NCBI GenBank assembly: GCA_036526195.1 | Contig: DATCYZ010000098.1 | Span: forward strand, 1-14,943 | Origin: DATCYZ01 sp036526195 | Lineage (GTDB): Bacteria; Pseudomonadota; Gammaproteobacteria; Burkholderiales; SG8-39 | DNA length: 14,943 bases | Direction: 5' to 3' | Shown here: positions 8,037 to 14,069 of the stretch, in pieces | Numbering within the stretch: position 1 is the first letter of the stretch | How the letters are laid out: each line of letters starts with the position of its first letter | Program-made: the position numbers and the translations under genes | Notes under the pieces: model-generated | What the model was told of the DNA's origin: nothing | The model's input: only the letters and a program-made list of their open reading frames with translations | Databases searched by the model: none

Positions 8037-8480
8037 ATGATGAAGAAAGCGTTTCTGGCGGTGCTGTTCGCTGTTCCCTTCCTGGGCGCCTGCGCGACCT
8101 CGGCGGACAGGGCCGCCCCGGTCGCCGAGGACAAGGTGGTCTATCACATCAACGACACCGCAGAGCAGGCGACCAATGCGCTGCGCAACATCGGCAACCA
8201 CCTCGAGGTGAACCCCAAGGCGAAGATCGTCGTGGTCTCGCACTCGCGCGGCGTGGACTTCCTCATGAACGGGGCCAAGGACAAGAACGGCAACCCCTAC
8301 CAGACCCGCGTCGAGCAACTGAAGATGTCCGGCGTGCAGTTCGACATCTGCAACATCACGCTGCGCAACCGCAAGCTCGGCAAGGACAAGTTCCTGCCCG
8401 AGGCGACCTACGTGCCGTCGGGCGTGGCGGAAGTGACGCGCCTGCAGCAGCGCGAAGGCTACGCCTACCTGCGTCCGTAG
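8037..8480 (+). CDS. DsrE/DsrF-like (COG1416) lipoprotein
   Basis: A 147-residue protein with a lipoprotein signal peptide: basic start (MMKK), hydrophobic core and lipobox LGAC with Cys19 as the lipid anchor. The mature part is one DsrE/DsrF-like domain (about residues 33-147): VVYH, KIVVVSHSRGVDFL, a conserved Cys105 in FDICNITL, VPSGVAEVTRLQ and a YAYLRP end. By eye nearly half of its residues match the periplasmic domain of the anti-sigma factor at 6592-7299, including the cysteine. The start is supported by GGAGGA six bases upstream; the next codon is also ATG. The promoter is shared in design with the sigma operon. Proteins of the DsrE fold handle sulfur or persulfide on cysteine. Here it may bind the same signal as the anti-sigma factor, or bind the anti-sigma factor itself. 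This role is inferred. Confidence 0.88.
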   Translation: MMKKAFLAVLFAVPFLGACATSADRAAPVAEDKVVYHINDTAEQATNALRNIGNHLEVNPKAKIVVVSHSRGVDFLMNGAKDKNGNPYQTRVEQLKMSGVQFDICNITLRNRKLGKDKFLPEATYVPSGVAEVTRLQQREGYAYLRP

Positions 8481-8505
8481 TCGTTCATCCTGGTTGGCCC
8501 GGGCC

Positions 8506-8521
8506 TTGCGCCCGGGCGCAA
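8506..8521. repeat. 16-bp perfect palindrome downstream of the lipoprotein gene
   Basis: TTGCGCCCGGGCGCAA is its own reverse complement. An upstream GCCCGGGC (8497-8504) can alternatively pair with the copy in its core (8510-8517). It lies between two convergent genes just before the terminator hairpin, so it is probably part of a bidirectional stop region. Confidence 0.6.
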
Positions 8522-8523
8522 AG

Positions 8524-8547
8524 CGGCGCGCTTCGGCGCGCCGTTTT
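8524..8547 (+). terminator. Intrinsic terminator with UUCG tetraloop
   Basis: CGGCGCGC (8524-8531), the tetraloop TTCG (8532-8535) and GCGCGCCG (8536-8543) form a perfect 8-bp GC stem closed by the very stable C(UUCG)G loop, followed by TTTT. It ends the lipoprotein transcript. On the minus strand the hairpin is the same but the following T run is weaker. Confidence 0.88.
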
Positions 8548-8556
8548 CGTTCCGGC

Positions 8557-9165
8557 TCAGCCGCGCGCCTGCTTCACCAGTTCGACCAGCGCCTCGTAGG
8601 GCTGCGCGCCCACCACGCCGCGCATGTTGGCGACGAAGGTCGGCACGCCGGTGACGCCGTACTGGCGCGACTTCGCCCAGTCGGCGTCCACCGCGTCCTT
8701 GAAGGTGCGCTTGTCCAGCACCTCGCGCGCCTCGGCTTCCGGCAGGCCGATCGATTTCGCGATTTCCACCAGTGTGTCCTTGTCGCCGATGTTCTTCGCG
8801 TCGACGAAGTAGGCGCGGAACAGTGCGTCGTGGATCGCCTCGCCGCCGGGCTGGGTGTCGGCCCAGGCGCCGAGTTCCTGCGCGAGCCGGCTGTTGTAGG
8901 TGTGGGTGCGCGTGCCGTAGGGCAGGCCCTCGGCCTGCATGCGCTCGCGCATCTGCGCCTGCATCTTCGGGATGTCCATGCCGCGCCCGGCGAACAGGTC
9001 CTCGAGGCTGCGACCGCCCTCGGGCGTGTCGGGGTGCAGCGGGAAGTGGATCCACTTGATCTTGACGTCGTGCTCCCGGACCAGTTTCTCAATACGCACG
9101 GTACTGTAGTAACACCAGGGTCAGACGTAGTCGGAGAAGATCTCGACGGTCAGCGGCTCGGCCAT
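8557..9165 (-). CDS. DsbA/FrnE-family oxidoreductase, candidate selenoprotein (in-frame UGA at codon 15)
   Basis: Read through one UGA, this frame gives 202 residues with the full thioredoxin-fold DsbA/FrnE (2-hydroxychromene-2-carboxylate isomerase-like) architecture. The N-terminal strand LTVEIFSDYV leads into U15-P16-W17-C18, then the helical insertion (about 55-140) and the cis-proline segment GVTGVPTFV near the end. Relatives have CPWCY at this site, so UGA replaces exactly the first, nucleophilic cysteine. A hairpin with SECIS geometry follows at 9106-9090. The likely function is cytoplasmic thiol-disulfide exchange; no signal peptide is seen. The ATG at 9165 gives the normal family N terminus. 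Standard gene callers would start at GTG 9099 and lose the active site. The alternative is a nonsense mutation or a sequencing error. The gene converges on the lipoprotein and diverges from the hydro-lyase pair. Confidence 0.75.
9090..9106 (-). promoter_or_regulatory. Candidate bacterial SECIS element
   Basis: On the minus strand, CAGTAC (9106-9101), loop CGTGC (9100-9096) and GTATTG (9095-9090) form a 6-bp stem with one G-U pair. The loop begins 20 bases after the UGA and has a G among its first two bases; both fit what is known of bacterial SECIS hairpins. A weak outer stem (bases 9120-9115 with 9079-9075, one U bulged) could extend it. Confidence 0.5.
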
Positions 9166-9222
9166 TGTGCGGCCCTCGCGTGTGGGTGAAAGACCGCCCG
9201 ATTGTGCCATGGTTCGGCGCGG

Positions 9223-9274
9223 CGCCCGCCCGAGGGGAATGTTCCCGATCGGGAACATTTCGCGCGGGCGGGCG
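9223..9274. promoter_or_regulatory. 52-bp nested dyad, candidate operator between divergent genes
   Basis: A 22-bp perfect palindrome (9238-9259, half-site AATGTTCCCGA) is flanked symmetrically, after five unpaired bases on each side, by CGCCCGCCCG (9223-9232) and CGGGCGGGCG (9265-9274). The centre is 9248.5. It lies midway between the selenoprotein candidate (start 9165) and the hydro-lyase operon (start 9328), so a dimeric regulator acting on both is the simplest reading. No regulator gene lies beside it. Confidence 0.6.
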
Positions 9275-9276
9275 TT
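9252..9276 (+). promoter_or_regulatory. Possible ECF-like promoter of the hydro-lyase operon
   Basis: GGAAC (9252-9256), 16 bases, then CGTT (9273-9276). This matches the EcfG general-stress consensus known from alphaproteobacteria. The organism does not look like one, and the -35 falls inside a palindrome, so chance is a real possibility. Confidence 0.25.
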
Positions 9277-9327
9277 TCGCAGCAGCGCGGGCCCGCGCTT
9301 GTTAGCATGGGCCCTGAGGAGGACACC

Positions 9328-10302
9328 ATGCCATCGCTCAAATCCGGGGTAAAACGCCGCGCCGCATCGCGGGTCATCAAGGAATCCTGGCTGGAGGACG
9401 CCGCCTACGAGGCGCACCGCCTCGCGGCGACCACGCACCCGGTCGACGTCAAGCGCGCGCTCGGCCGCGCGCTCGCGCGCGAGTCGGCCGAACTGCCGAA
9501 GTTCGTGCTGCAGTCCATCGTCGAGAACTCGAACGTCGCCGAGGCGGACCAGCGCCCGATCTGCGCCGATGTCGGCGTGCTGCGGGTGTTCGCGGTGGCC
9601 GGCAACGAGGCGCTGCTCGAGACCGGCTTCGTCGGGCTGGAGCGCGCGGTGCGCCGCGCCACGGTGCGCGTCACCCAGGACCTCGCGCTGCGCTCCAACC
9701 GCGTGCACCCGATCACCCGGCGCAATCCCGGCAACAACCTCGGCGTGTTCGCGCCGAACCTCGACTACCGCTTCGAACCCGACGCCGACTGGGTGGAGCT
9801 GATCGCGGTGCACAAGGGCGGGGCCTTCGGCAGCGACTTCCGCATGCTGGTCGACGGCGACGGCCTGAACGGGGTGCGCAAGGGCCTGATCGACGCGATC
9901 GCCGAGTTCGGGCGGCGCGGCCTCACCTGCCCGCCGGTGATCATCGGCGTGGGCATCGGGGGCACCAAGGACCAGGCCTTCAGCATCGCCAAGCAGGCGG
10001 CGGTGCTGCGCCCGATCGGCGATCGCCACCCCGAGACCGCCATCGCCGAGCTGGAGGACGAGCTGCGCGCGCTCGCCAACTCGCTCGGGCTGAGCGCCAT
10101 GGGCTATCCCGGCACCGGCGACTACGCGCTCGACGTGCACGTCGAGATCGCCTACACGCATAGCGCGCTCACGCCGCTGGGCATCCACCAGATCTGCCAG
10201 GCCGCGCGCCGCGGGGTGATCCGCGTGCATGCCGACGGCACGCTGGAGCGGCGCGACGCGCCCGCCTGGTTCAGCGCCTGGTCGCGGCGCGAAGGCGTGT
10301 GA
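9328..10302 (+). CDS. Class I fumarase / tartrate dehydratase-type Fe-S hydro-lyase, alpha subunit
   Basis: A 324-residue protein of the Fe-S hydro-lyase alpha family. Three cysteines fit the [4Fe-4S] ligands by context and spacing: Cys79 (PICADVG, canonical PICQDTG), Cys201 (TCPPVIIGVGIGGT) and Cys290 (HQICQAARR). Thr277-His278 (YTHSALTP) lies where the family has its catalytic histidine segment. Some positions differ from the textbook family: ADVG for QDTG, and HKGGAFGSDF where PKGGGSEN is usual. The reaction is a reversible water addition to a dicarboxylic acid; fumarate is the first guess and tartrate or another hydroxyacid is possible. The start is the ATG preceded by GAGGAGG; a frame open to 9202 has no better site. 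The beta gene follows after seven bases. Confidence 0.85.
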   Translation: MPSLKSGVKRRAASRVIKESWLEDAAYEAHRLAATTHPVDVKRALGRALARESAELPKFVLQSIVENSNVAEADQRPICADVGVLRVFAVAGNEALLETGFVGLERAVRRATVRVTQDLALRSNRVHPITRRNPGNNLGVFAPNLDYRFEPDADWVELIAVHKGGAFGSDFRMLVDGDGLNGVRKGLIDAIAEFGRRGLTCPPVIIGVGIGGTKDQAFSIAKQAAVLRPIGDRHPETAIAELEDELRALANSLGLSAMGYPGTGDYALDVHVEIAYTHSALTPLGIHQICQAARRGVIRVHADGTLERRDAPAWFSAWSRREGV

Positions 10303-10309
10303 GGCGGCC

Positions 10310-11008
10310 ATGCGGACCTTCAGGCTGAAGATGCCGCTCGCCGAGGCCGAGGTGCGCGCGTTGCGCATCGGCGACGTGGTGTTCCTCGACGGCAGGCTCC
10401 ACACCGGGCGCGCGCTGGTCTACCAGCACGTGCTCGAAAAGGGCCACCGCCCGCCGATCGACCTCGCCGGCACCTGCAACGTGCAGATGCACGGCGCGCC
10501 CGCGGGGCTCGAGACCGCGCCGGGTGAGTACCGGATCTCCTCCATCCAGGCCACCGCGAGCTTCCGCTACGGCCGCTGGGTGCCCGATTACGTGCGCCAG
10601 TTCGGCATCCGCGCCATCATCGGCAAGGGCGGCATGGACGGCGCGATCTATCGCGAGGTCTTCGGTGAGACCGGGACGGTGTTCCTCACCACCGTGGGCT
10701 ACGGCATCGCCGCGCTCTACGGGCGCGCGGTGGAAGCGGTGGAGGCGGTCCACTGGAAGGACGAACTCGGCCTGCCCGAGGCGATGTGGGTGATCCGCGT
10801 CGCCAACTTCGGCCCGTTCATCGTCGATGGCGACTGCAGCGGCGCGAGCCTCGCGGAAAACGCCACCGCGGCGGTCAACCCGCGCTTCGCCGAGGCCTAC
10901 GGGCGGCTGCAGCCGCACGTGCTGAAGCGCATGGGCGAGATCTCGCAGAACCTCGAGGCCGAGGTGATCGCCGGCAACGAGGGCAGGAAGCCGAAAAAGC
11001 CGGGCTGA
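10310..11008 (+). CDS. Class I fumarase / tartrate dehydratase-type hydro-lyase, beta subunit
   Basis: A 232-residue beta subunit of the same two-subunit hydro-lyase. It keeps the MPLAEAEVRALRIGDVV start typical of the family, the IIGKGGMD segment with a likely active-site Lys106, and VANFGPFIVDGDCSG near the C terminus. The usual ARDAAHKRL helix is replaced by GRALVYQHVLE, and GPTTSxRM by QATASFRYGRW, so the substrate pocket is probably altered. GAGGCGG precedes the ATG and the spacing from alpha is seven bases, so the two are one transcription unit. In many bacteria these halves are fused in a single fumarase (FumA/FumB). A tartrate-dehydratase-like or novel substrate cannot be separated from fumarate by sequence reading alone. 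Confidence 0.83.
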   Translation: MRTFRLKMPLAEAEVRALRIGDVVFLDGRLHTGRALVYQHVLEKGHRPPIDLAGTCNVQMHGAPAGLETAPGEYRISSIQATASFRYGRWVPDYVRQFGIRAIIGKGGMDGAIYREVFGETGTVFLTTVGYGIAALYGRAVEAVEAVHWKDELGLPEAMWVIRVANFGPFIVDGDCSGASLAENATAAVNPRFAEAYGRLQPHVLKRMGEISQNLEAEVIAGNEGRKPKKPG

Positions 11009-11063
11009 GCCATCGGACCCGGCGCCGTGGCACACTGGCCCTTTCACCCCGCAAGGAGCCCGT

Positions 11064-11462
11064 ATGCCCACCGTCCGACTGCTCACCGATGAACAGGCCT
11101 CGCCGCTCGCCCGCGAGGTCTTCGACGACATCCGCAAGACGCGAAACTCCGACTACGTGAACAACGCCTGGCGCGCGACCGCGAACCACCCGGAGATGCT
11201 GAAGCGCAACTGGGAAAAGGCCAAGGCGGTGATGGGGCCGGGCGCGCTCGACCCGGTGACCAAGGAACTCATCTACCTGACGGTGTCGATCATGAACAAC
11301 TGCGAGTACTGCATCCACTCGCATACCTTCTTCGCGAAGCAGAAAGGGCTGACCGATGCCCAGTACAACGAGATGCTGGACATCATCGGCCTCGCCACCG
11401 AGGGCAACCGCATGATGACCGCGATGCAGGTACCGGTGGACGAGCGCTTCCAGGTGCGCTGA
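11064..11462 (+). CDS. AhpD-like carboxymuconolactone decarboxylase family protein
   Basis: A 132-residue all-helical protein of the CMD/AhpD family. The redox motif C80-E-Y-C83 with His87 (CxxCxxxH) is intact, as in AhpD proteins that reduce peroxides through a thiol relay. Family blocks DPVTKELIYLTVS and GLTDAQYNEMLDIIGLA flank it. The ATG has an AAGGAG Shine-Dalgarno sequence eight bases upstream. It lies 55 bases after the hydro-lyase beta gene with no clear terminator between, so co-transcription is possible. The true substrate is unknown; many such proteins are general alkylhydroperoxidase-like reductases. Here the motif uses ordinary cysteine codons. Confidence 0.88.
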   Translation: MPTVRLLTDEQASPLAREVFDDIRKTRNSDYVNNAWRATANHPEMLKRNWEKAKAVMGPGALDPVTKELIYLTVSIMNNCEYCIHSHTFFAKQKGLTDAQYNEMLDIIGLATEGNRMMTAMQVPVDERFQVR

Positions 11463-11487
11463 AGGGGCGCGTTTCGCAGGCCCGGAT

Positions 11488-11515
11488 TTGACGCCCGCGC
11501 CCGGGCGGATACCAT
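11488..11515 (+). promoter_or_regulatory. Candidate sigma-70 promoter for the PilZ gene
   Basis: TTGACG (11488-11493), 16-base spacer, TACCAT (11510-11515). The -35 matches 5 of 6 consensus bases, the -10 matches 4 of 6. Transcription would start near 11522, about 24 bases before the ATG. Confidence 0.45.
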
Positions 11516-11545
11516 CTCACCGTTCCACGACCAAGATACCGCCCC

Positions 11546-12661
11546 ATGCAAGCGAACGCGAACGATCATCGCAGGAAGAACAAGCGCTACCCGGCGGTCT
11601 GGAAAACCGGGGTCGTGTTCGACAAGTCGGCGGGCAAGCCGGTCCTGCATACCCAGACCCTCGACCTCTCGCTCGGTGGCGCGGCCATCCACAGCGAGCA
11701 CGGCGACCTCACCGGCACCACCGTCACGATGCTGCTCGCCCAGCCGAGCAACGGCGGCGGGGCGCCGAAAATGGTGCGCCTTCGCGCGCGCATCGTCTCG
11801 ACGATCCAGACCCCGGACAAGCAGGGCTATCGCCTTGGCGTGAGCTTCGTCGGCGCGAGCCCGGCGGACATTGCCATGCTCGGCGCGGCGCTGGAAGGCG
11901 CAGGCACTGGCGGCGCGGCGGTCGAGGTGACCGAGGAAGCGCCCTCGGTCCCCGCCCAGCCGCCCGCGCCGGCCGCACCCGCCGCGCCGGCCGCGCCCGC
12001 CGCCGGCGGACGCCTGGCGGCGCTGCGCCAGCAGGCGCAGGCCAAGCTCACCGAGGAAAAGGTGCCCGACCCGCGCGAACTGCGGGAAGAGAAGGTCGAG
12101 GCGGCGCTGAAGCGGGCCTACGCGTACTTCAAGGAGCTGGTCGAGCAGCTCAACGTGGTCAAGCCCAGGTACACGCACATGGGGTACTCGATTGCGGGCG
12201 TGCCCGAGTTTTCGGGCCTTGCCTGGAACACGGGCCGCGCGGACATGCGTATGCGCGAGGCGAGCAAGGACAAGAAGCGCTGGGAAGGGGTGTCGCTTTA
12301 CTTCAGCGTCTCGGGCGGCAAGACGATCCGCATCGAACGCGAGTACCCGGCGAGCGAACGCCTGCAGAAGCTGCTCAAGGACTACCGCATCGAAGCCAGG
12401 ACGCGGGAAAAGCGCAACGAGCGCGGCTCGGTGCTGAGCACCACCTTCGAGTTTCCCTGCGAGCTCGACGCGAGCGCGCTGCTCGAGGGCAACTACGAGA
12501 CCGGCAAGCTGCTGCTGCGCATGCGCAACGTCGAGTGCTTCGGCACCATGGAGTACCTGGTCGACCCGGCAGCGGTCACCGAGGCGGCGCTGGAGGAGTT
12601 CACCGGCTTCGTGCTCGGCGAGTCGAACCGGGTCGGGTCGCTGCTCGCGGGGGATCGCTAG
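11546..12661 (+). CDS. PilZ domain protein with unrecognised C-terminal domain
   Basis: A 371-residue soluble protein. Residues about 8-112 are a PilZ domain: the c-di-GMP-binding RxxxR (RRKNKR, residues 9-14) and DLSLGG (about 40-45) are both present, so it is expected to bind cyclic di-GMP. A Pro/Ala linker (about 130-155) follows. A highly charged region (about 165-200, Glu/Lys/Arg-rich, probably helical) leads into a domain of about 170 residues that I do not recognise, with RERY-like basic clusters and alternating hydrophobic strands. There is no membrane segment. The start ATG lacks a strong Shine-Dalgarno sequence but directly precedes the PilZ domain. It stands alone between the AhpD-like gene and the toxin-antitoxin pair, so the effector target cannot be inferred from neighbours. 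Confidence 0.85.
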   Translation: MQANANDHRRKNKRYPAVWKTGVVFDKSAGKPVLHTQTLDLSLGGAAIHSEHGDLTGTTVTMLLAQPSNGGGAPKMVRLRARIVSTIQTPDKQGYRLGVSFVGASPADIAMLGAALEGAGTGGAAVEVTEEAPSVPAQPPAPAAPAAPAAPAAGGRLAALRQQAQAKLTEEKVPDPRELREEKVEAALKRAYAYFKELVEQLNVVKPRYTHMGYSIAGVPEFSGLAWNTGRADMRMREASKDKKRWEGVSLYFSVSGGKTIRIEREYPASERLQKLLKDYRIEARTREKRNERGSVLSTTFEFPCELDASALLEGNYETGKLLLRMRNVECFGTMEYLVDPAAVTEAALEEFTGFVLGESNRVGSLLAGDR

Positions 12662-12672
12662 GTAGGGTGGGC

Positions 12673-12702
12673 TTGTGCAGTGATTCATTACCCGGGTAAT
12701 AT
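12673..12702 (+). promoter_or_regulatory. Toxin-antitoxin promoter with palindromic operator
   Basis: A perfect 14-bp palindrome ATTACCCGGGTAAT (12687-12700) overlaps a -10-like TAATAT (12697-12702); TTGTGC (12673-12678) sits 18 bases upstream as a weak -35. This is the usual layout for repression by the antitoxin it drives. The start would be near 12709, leaving almost no leader. Confidence 0.55.
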
Positions 12703-12711
12703 GGACCTGCC

Positions 12712-12975
12712 ATGACCATCGCCCAGTCAAAACTGACCGCGCAGGGACAGATCTCGGTGCCGGTCGAGGTGCGCCGCAAGCTCGGCGTCGGCCCGGGCTC
12801 GATCCTCGAGTGGGAGGCGCAGGGCGACCAGGTCGTCGTTCGGCGCGCGGGACGGCATTCCTCTGAGGACATCCACAAGGCCCTGTTTCCGAAGGGCGCC
12901 CCGAAGGCGGCGAGCACCGGGGACATGAAGGCCGGGGTGCGGCGCCTCGTCAGGCGGCGCCATGCGCGCGGCTGA
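12712..12975 (+). CDS. AbrB/MazE-type antitoxin
   Basis: An 87-residue protein. Residues 4-48 form a swapped-hairpin AbrB/SpoVT DNA-binding domain (LTAQGQISVPVEVRRKLGV, then ILEWEAQGDQVVV), used for autoregulation. The basic C-terminal tail (about 50-87) is expected to wrap around and inhibit the partner toxin. Its 3' end overlaps the PIN toxin gene by 14 bases, the usual translational coupling of these modules. The palindrome just upstream is a plausible operator. Such AbrB antitoxins are commonly called VapB when paired with VapC. Confidence 0.9.
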   Translation: MTIAQSKLTAQGQISVPVEVRRKLGVGPGSILEWEAQGDQVVVRRAGRHSSEDIHKALFPKGAPKAASTGDMKAGVRRLVRRRHARG

Positions 12976-13345
12976 CACCAACCTCGTCGTCCGGCTGGTC
13001 ACGCGCGACGAGCCCGCGCAGACCCGGGCCGCCGAGGCCTGGGTGGCGAAGGGCGCCTGGGTCTCGCACCTGGCCCTGGTCGAGGCGACCTGGGTGCTAG
13101 CCTCGGTCTATGAACTCGACGCGAAGGCCATCGCCACGGCGGTGGAGATGCTGCTCAATCACCGCGAACTCGTGCTGCAGGACGAGGACGTGGTGGCGGC
13201 CGCGCTGGCGCGGTTCCGGGGGCGTTCCGCGCCGGAATTTTCCGATTGCCTGATGCTCGAGGTCGCGCGCAAGGCGGGGCACCTGCCGCTGGGGACCTTC
13301 GATCGGGGGCTGGCGCGGCTGGAAGGGGCTGAGCGTGTTGGCTGA
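12962..13345 (+). CDS. VapC-type PIN-domain toxin ribonuclease
   Basis: A 127-residue PIN-domain protein with all four acidic metal-binding positions: Asp5 (ADTN), Glu41 (LVEATWVL), Asp95 (FSDCLML) and Asp114 (TFDRGL). These coordinate Mg2+ or Mn2+ for RNA cleavage; VapC enzymes usually cut tRNA or rRNA. The motif set is intact, so the toxin looks active. It starts within the end of the antitoxin gene. The next gene begins 34 bases after its stop, so read-through transcription into the SIMPL gene is possible. Confidence 0.92.
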   Translation: MRAADTNLVVRLVTRDEPAQTRAAEAWVAKGAWVSHLALVEATWVLASVYELDAKAIATAVEMLLNHRELVLQDEDVVAAALARFRGRSAPEFSDCLMLEVARKAGHLPLGTFDRGLARLEGAERVG

Positions 13346-13379
13346 GGGCGTGACCGTGTCCAGAACGAGAGGGCGTGCC

Positions 13380-14069
13380 ATGGAACGAGCTTTCGTTTTC
13401 CTGCTGTCTGCCGCCCTGGGCGGCACCGCGCTCGCGCACGAGGTCGAGGCCGCGCGCTTCAACCAGGTCGAGTTGCAGGCCTCGGTGTCGCGCGAAATCG
13501 AGAACGACCTGATGAACGCGACCCTGTTCATCGAAGTGAACGACGCCGTGGCCTCGCGCGTGGCCGACCAGCTGAACCGGGCGTCCGGGGAGGGGCTGCG
13601 CCTGGCGAAGGCGGTTGCTGCCGTGAAGGCCACCAGCGGCGGTTCGCGCACCTATCCGGTGTACGGGCGCGACCAGAAGCTCACCGGCTGGCGCGGGCGC
13701 GTGGAGATCCGGTTGGAGTCGAAGGATGTCGAGGCCATGGCCGGCCTGATCGGGAAATTGCAATCGACGATGTCGCTGGGCGGCGTGTCGTTTTCCGTGT
13801 CGCGGGAGACGCGTTCTAGGGTCGAGGACGAGTTGATCACCGAGGCCGTCGCCGCGTTTCGCGCGCGGGCTGCGATTGCCGTCAAGGCGCTCGGCGGGAA
13901 GGGCTACAAGGTGCGGCGGCTGGGGTTGAACACTTCAGGCGGTTCGCCTTCGCCGCGGCCGATGATGGCTTCGCGCGGGGTGGCGGCGGAGGCGGTGGCG
14001 GCGCCGGTGTTTGAGGCGGGGGTGAGTGTGATTGGGGTTGTGGCTGCGGGGGTGGTGGAGGTGGAGTAA
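13380..14069 (+). CDS. Periplasmic SIMPL-domain (DUF541, YggE-like) protein
   Basis: A 229-residue protein with a signal peptide (MERAFVFLLSAALGGTALA, cleavage near residue 20 before HEVEA). The rest is a SIMPL/DUF541 domain: an N-terminal strand with FNQVELQASVSREIENDLM, TYPVYGRDQKLTGWRGRVEIRLESKD in the middle, and ISRET-like SVSRETRSRVEDEL before the long helix. Proteins of this family are periplasmic or outer-membrane-exposed and of ill-defined function; E. coli YggE has been linked to oxidative stress. The ATG at 13380 is chosen because it begins the signal peptide and has GAGAGGG upstream; an ATG-less extension to 13335 would bury it. The last 100 bases are strikingly G-rich on the coding strand. 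Confidence 0.83.
   Translation: MERAFVFLLSAALGGTALAHEVEAARFNQVELQASVSREIENDLMNATLFIEVNDAVASRVADQLNRASGEGLRLAKAVAAVKATSGGSRTYPVYGRDQKLTGWRGRVEIRLESKDVEAMAGLIGKLQSTMSLGGVSFSVSRETRSRVEDELITEAVAAFRARAAIAVKALGGKGYKVRRLGLNTSGGSPSPRPMMASRGVAAEAVAAPVFEAGVSVIGVVAAGVVEVE

Noticed and set aside
9121..10404. 427-residue minus-strand frame ending in the N terminus of the FrnE-like protein
   Set aside because: Most of it lies antisense to the well-supported hydro-lyase alpha gene. Only the last 15 codons before the UGA are real coding sequence.
11028..11050. TGGCAC resembling a sigma-54 -24 element upstream of the AhpD-like gene
   Set aside because: No TTGC-like -12 element at the required spacing.
11273..12730. 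485-residue minus-strand frame
   Set aside because: Antisense to the PilZ and AhpD-like genes, which have clear family motifs; the frame has none.
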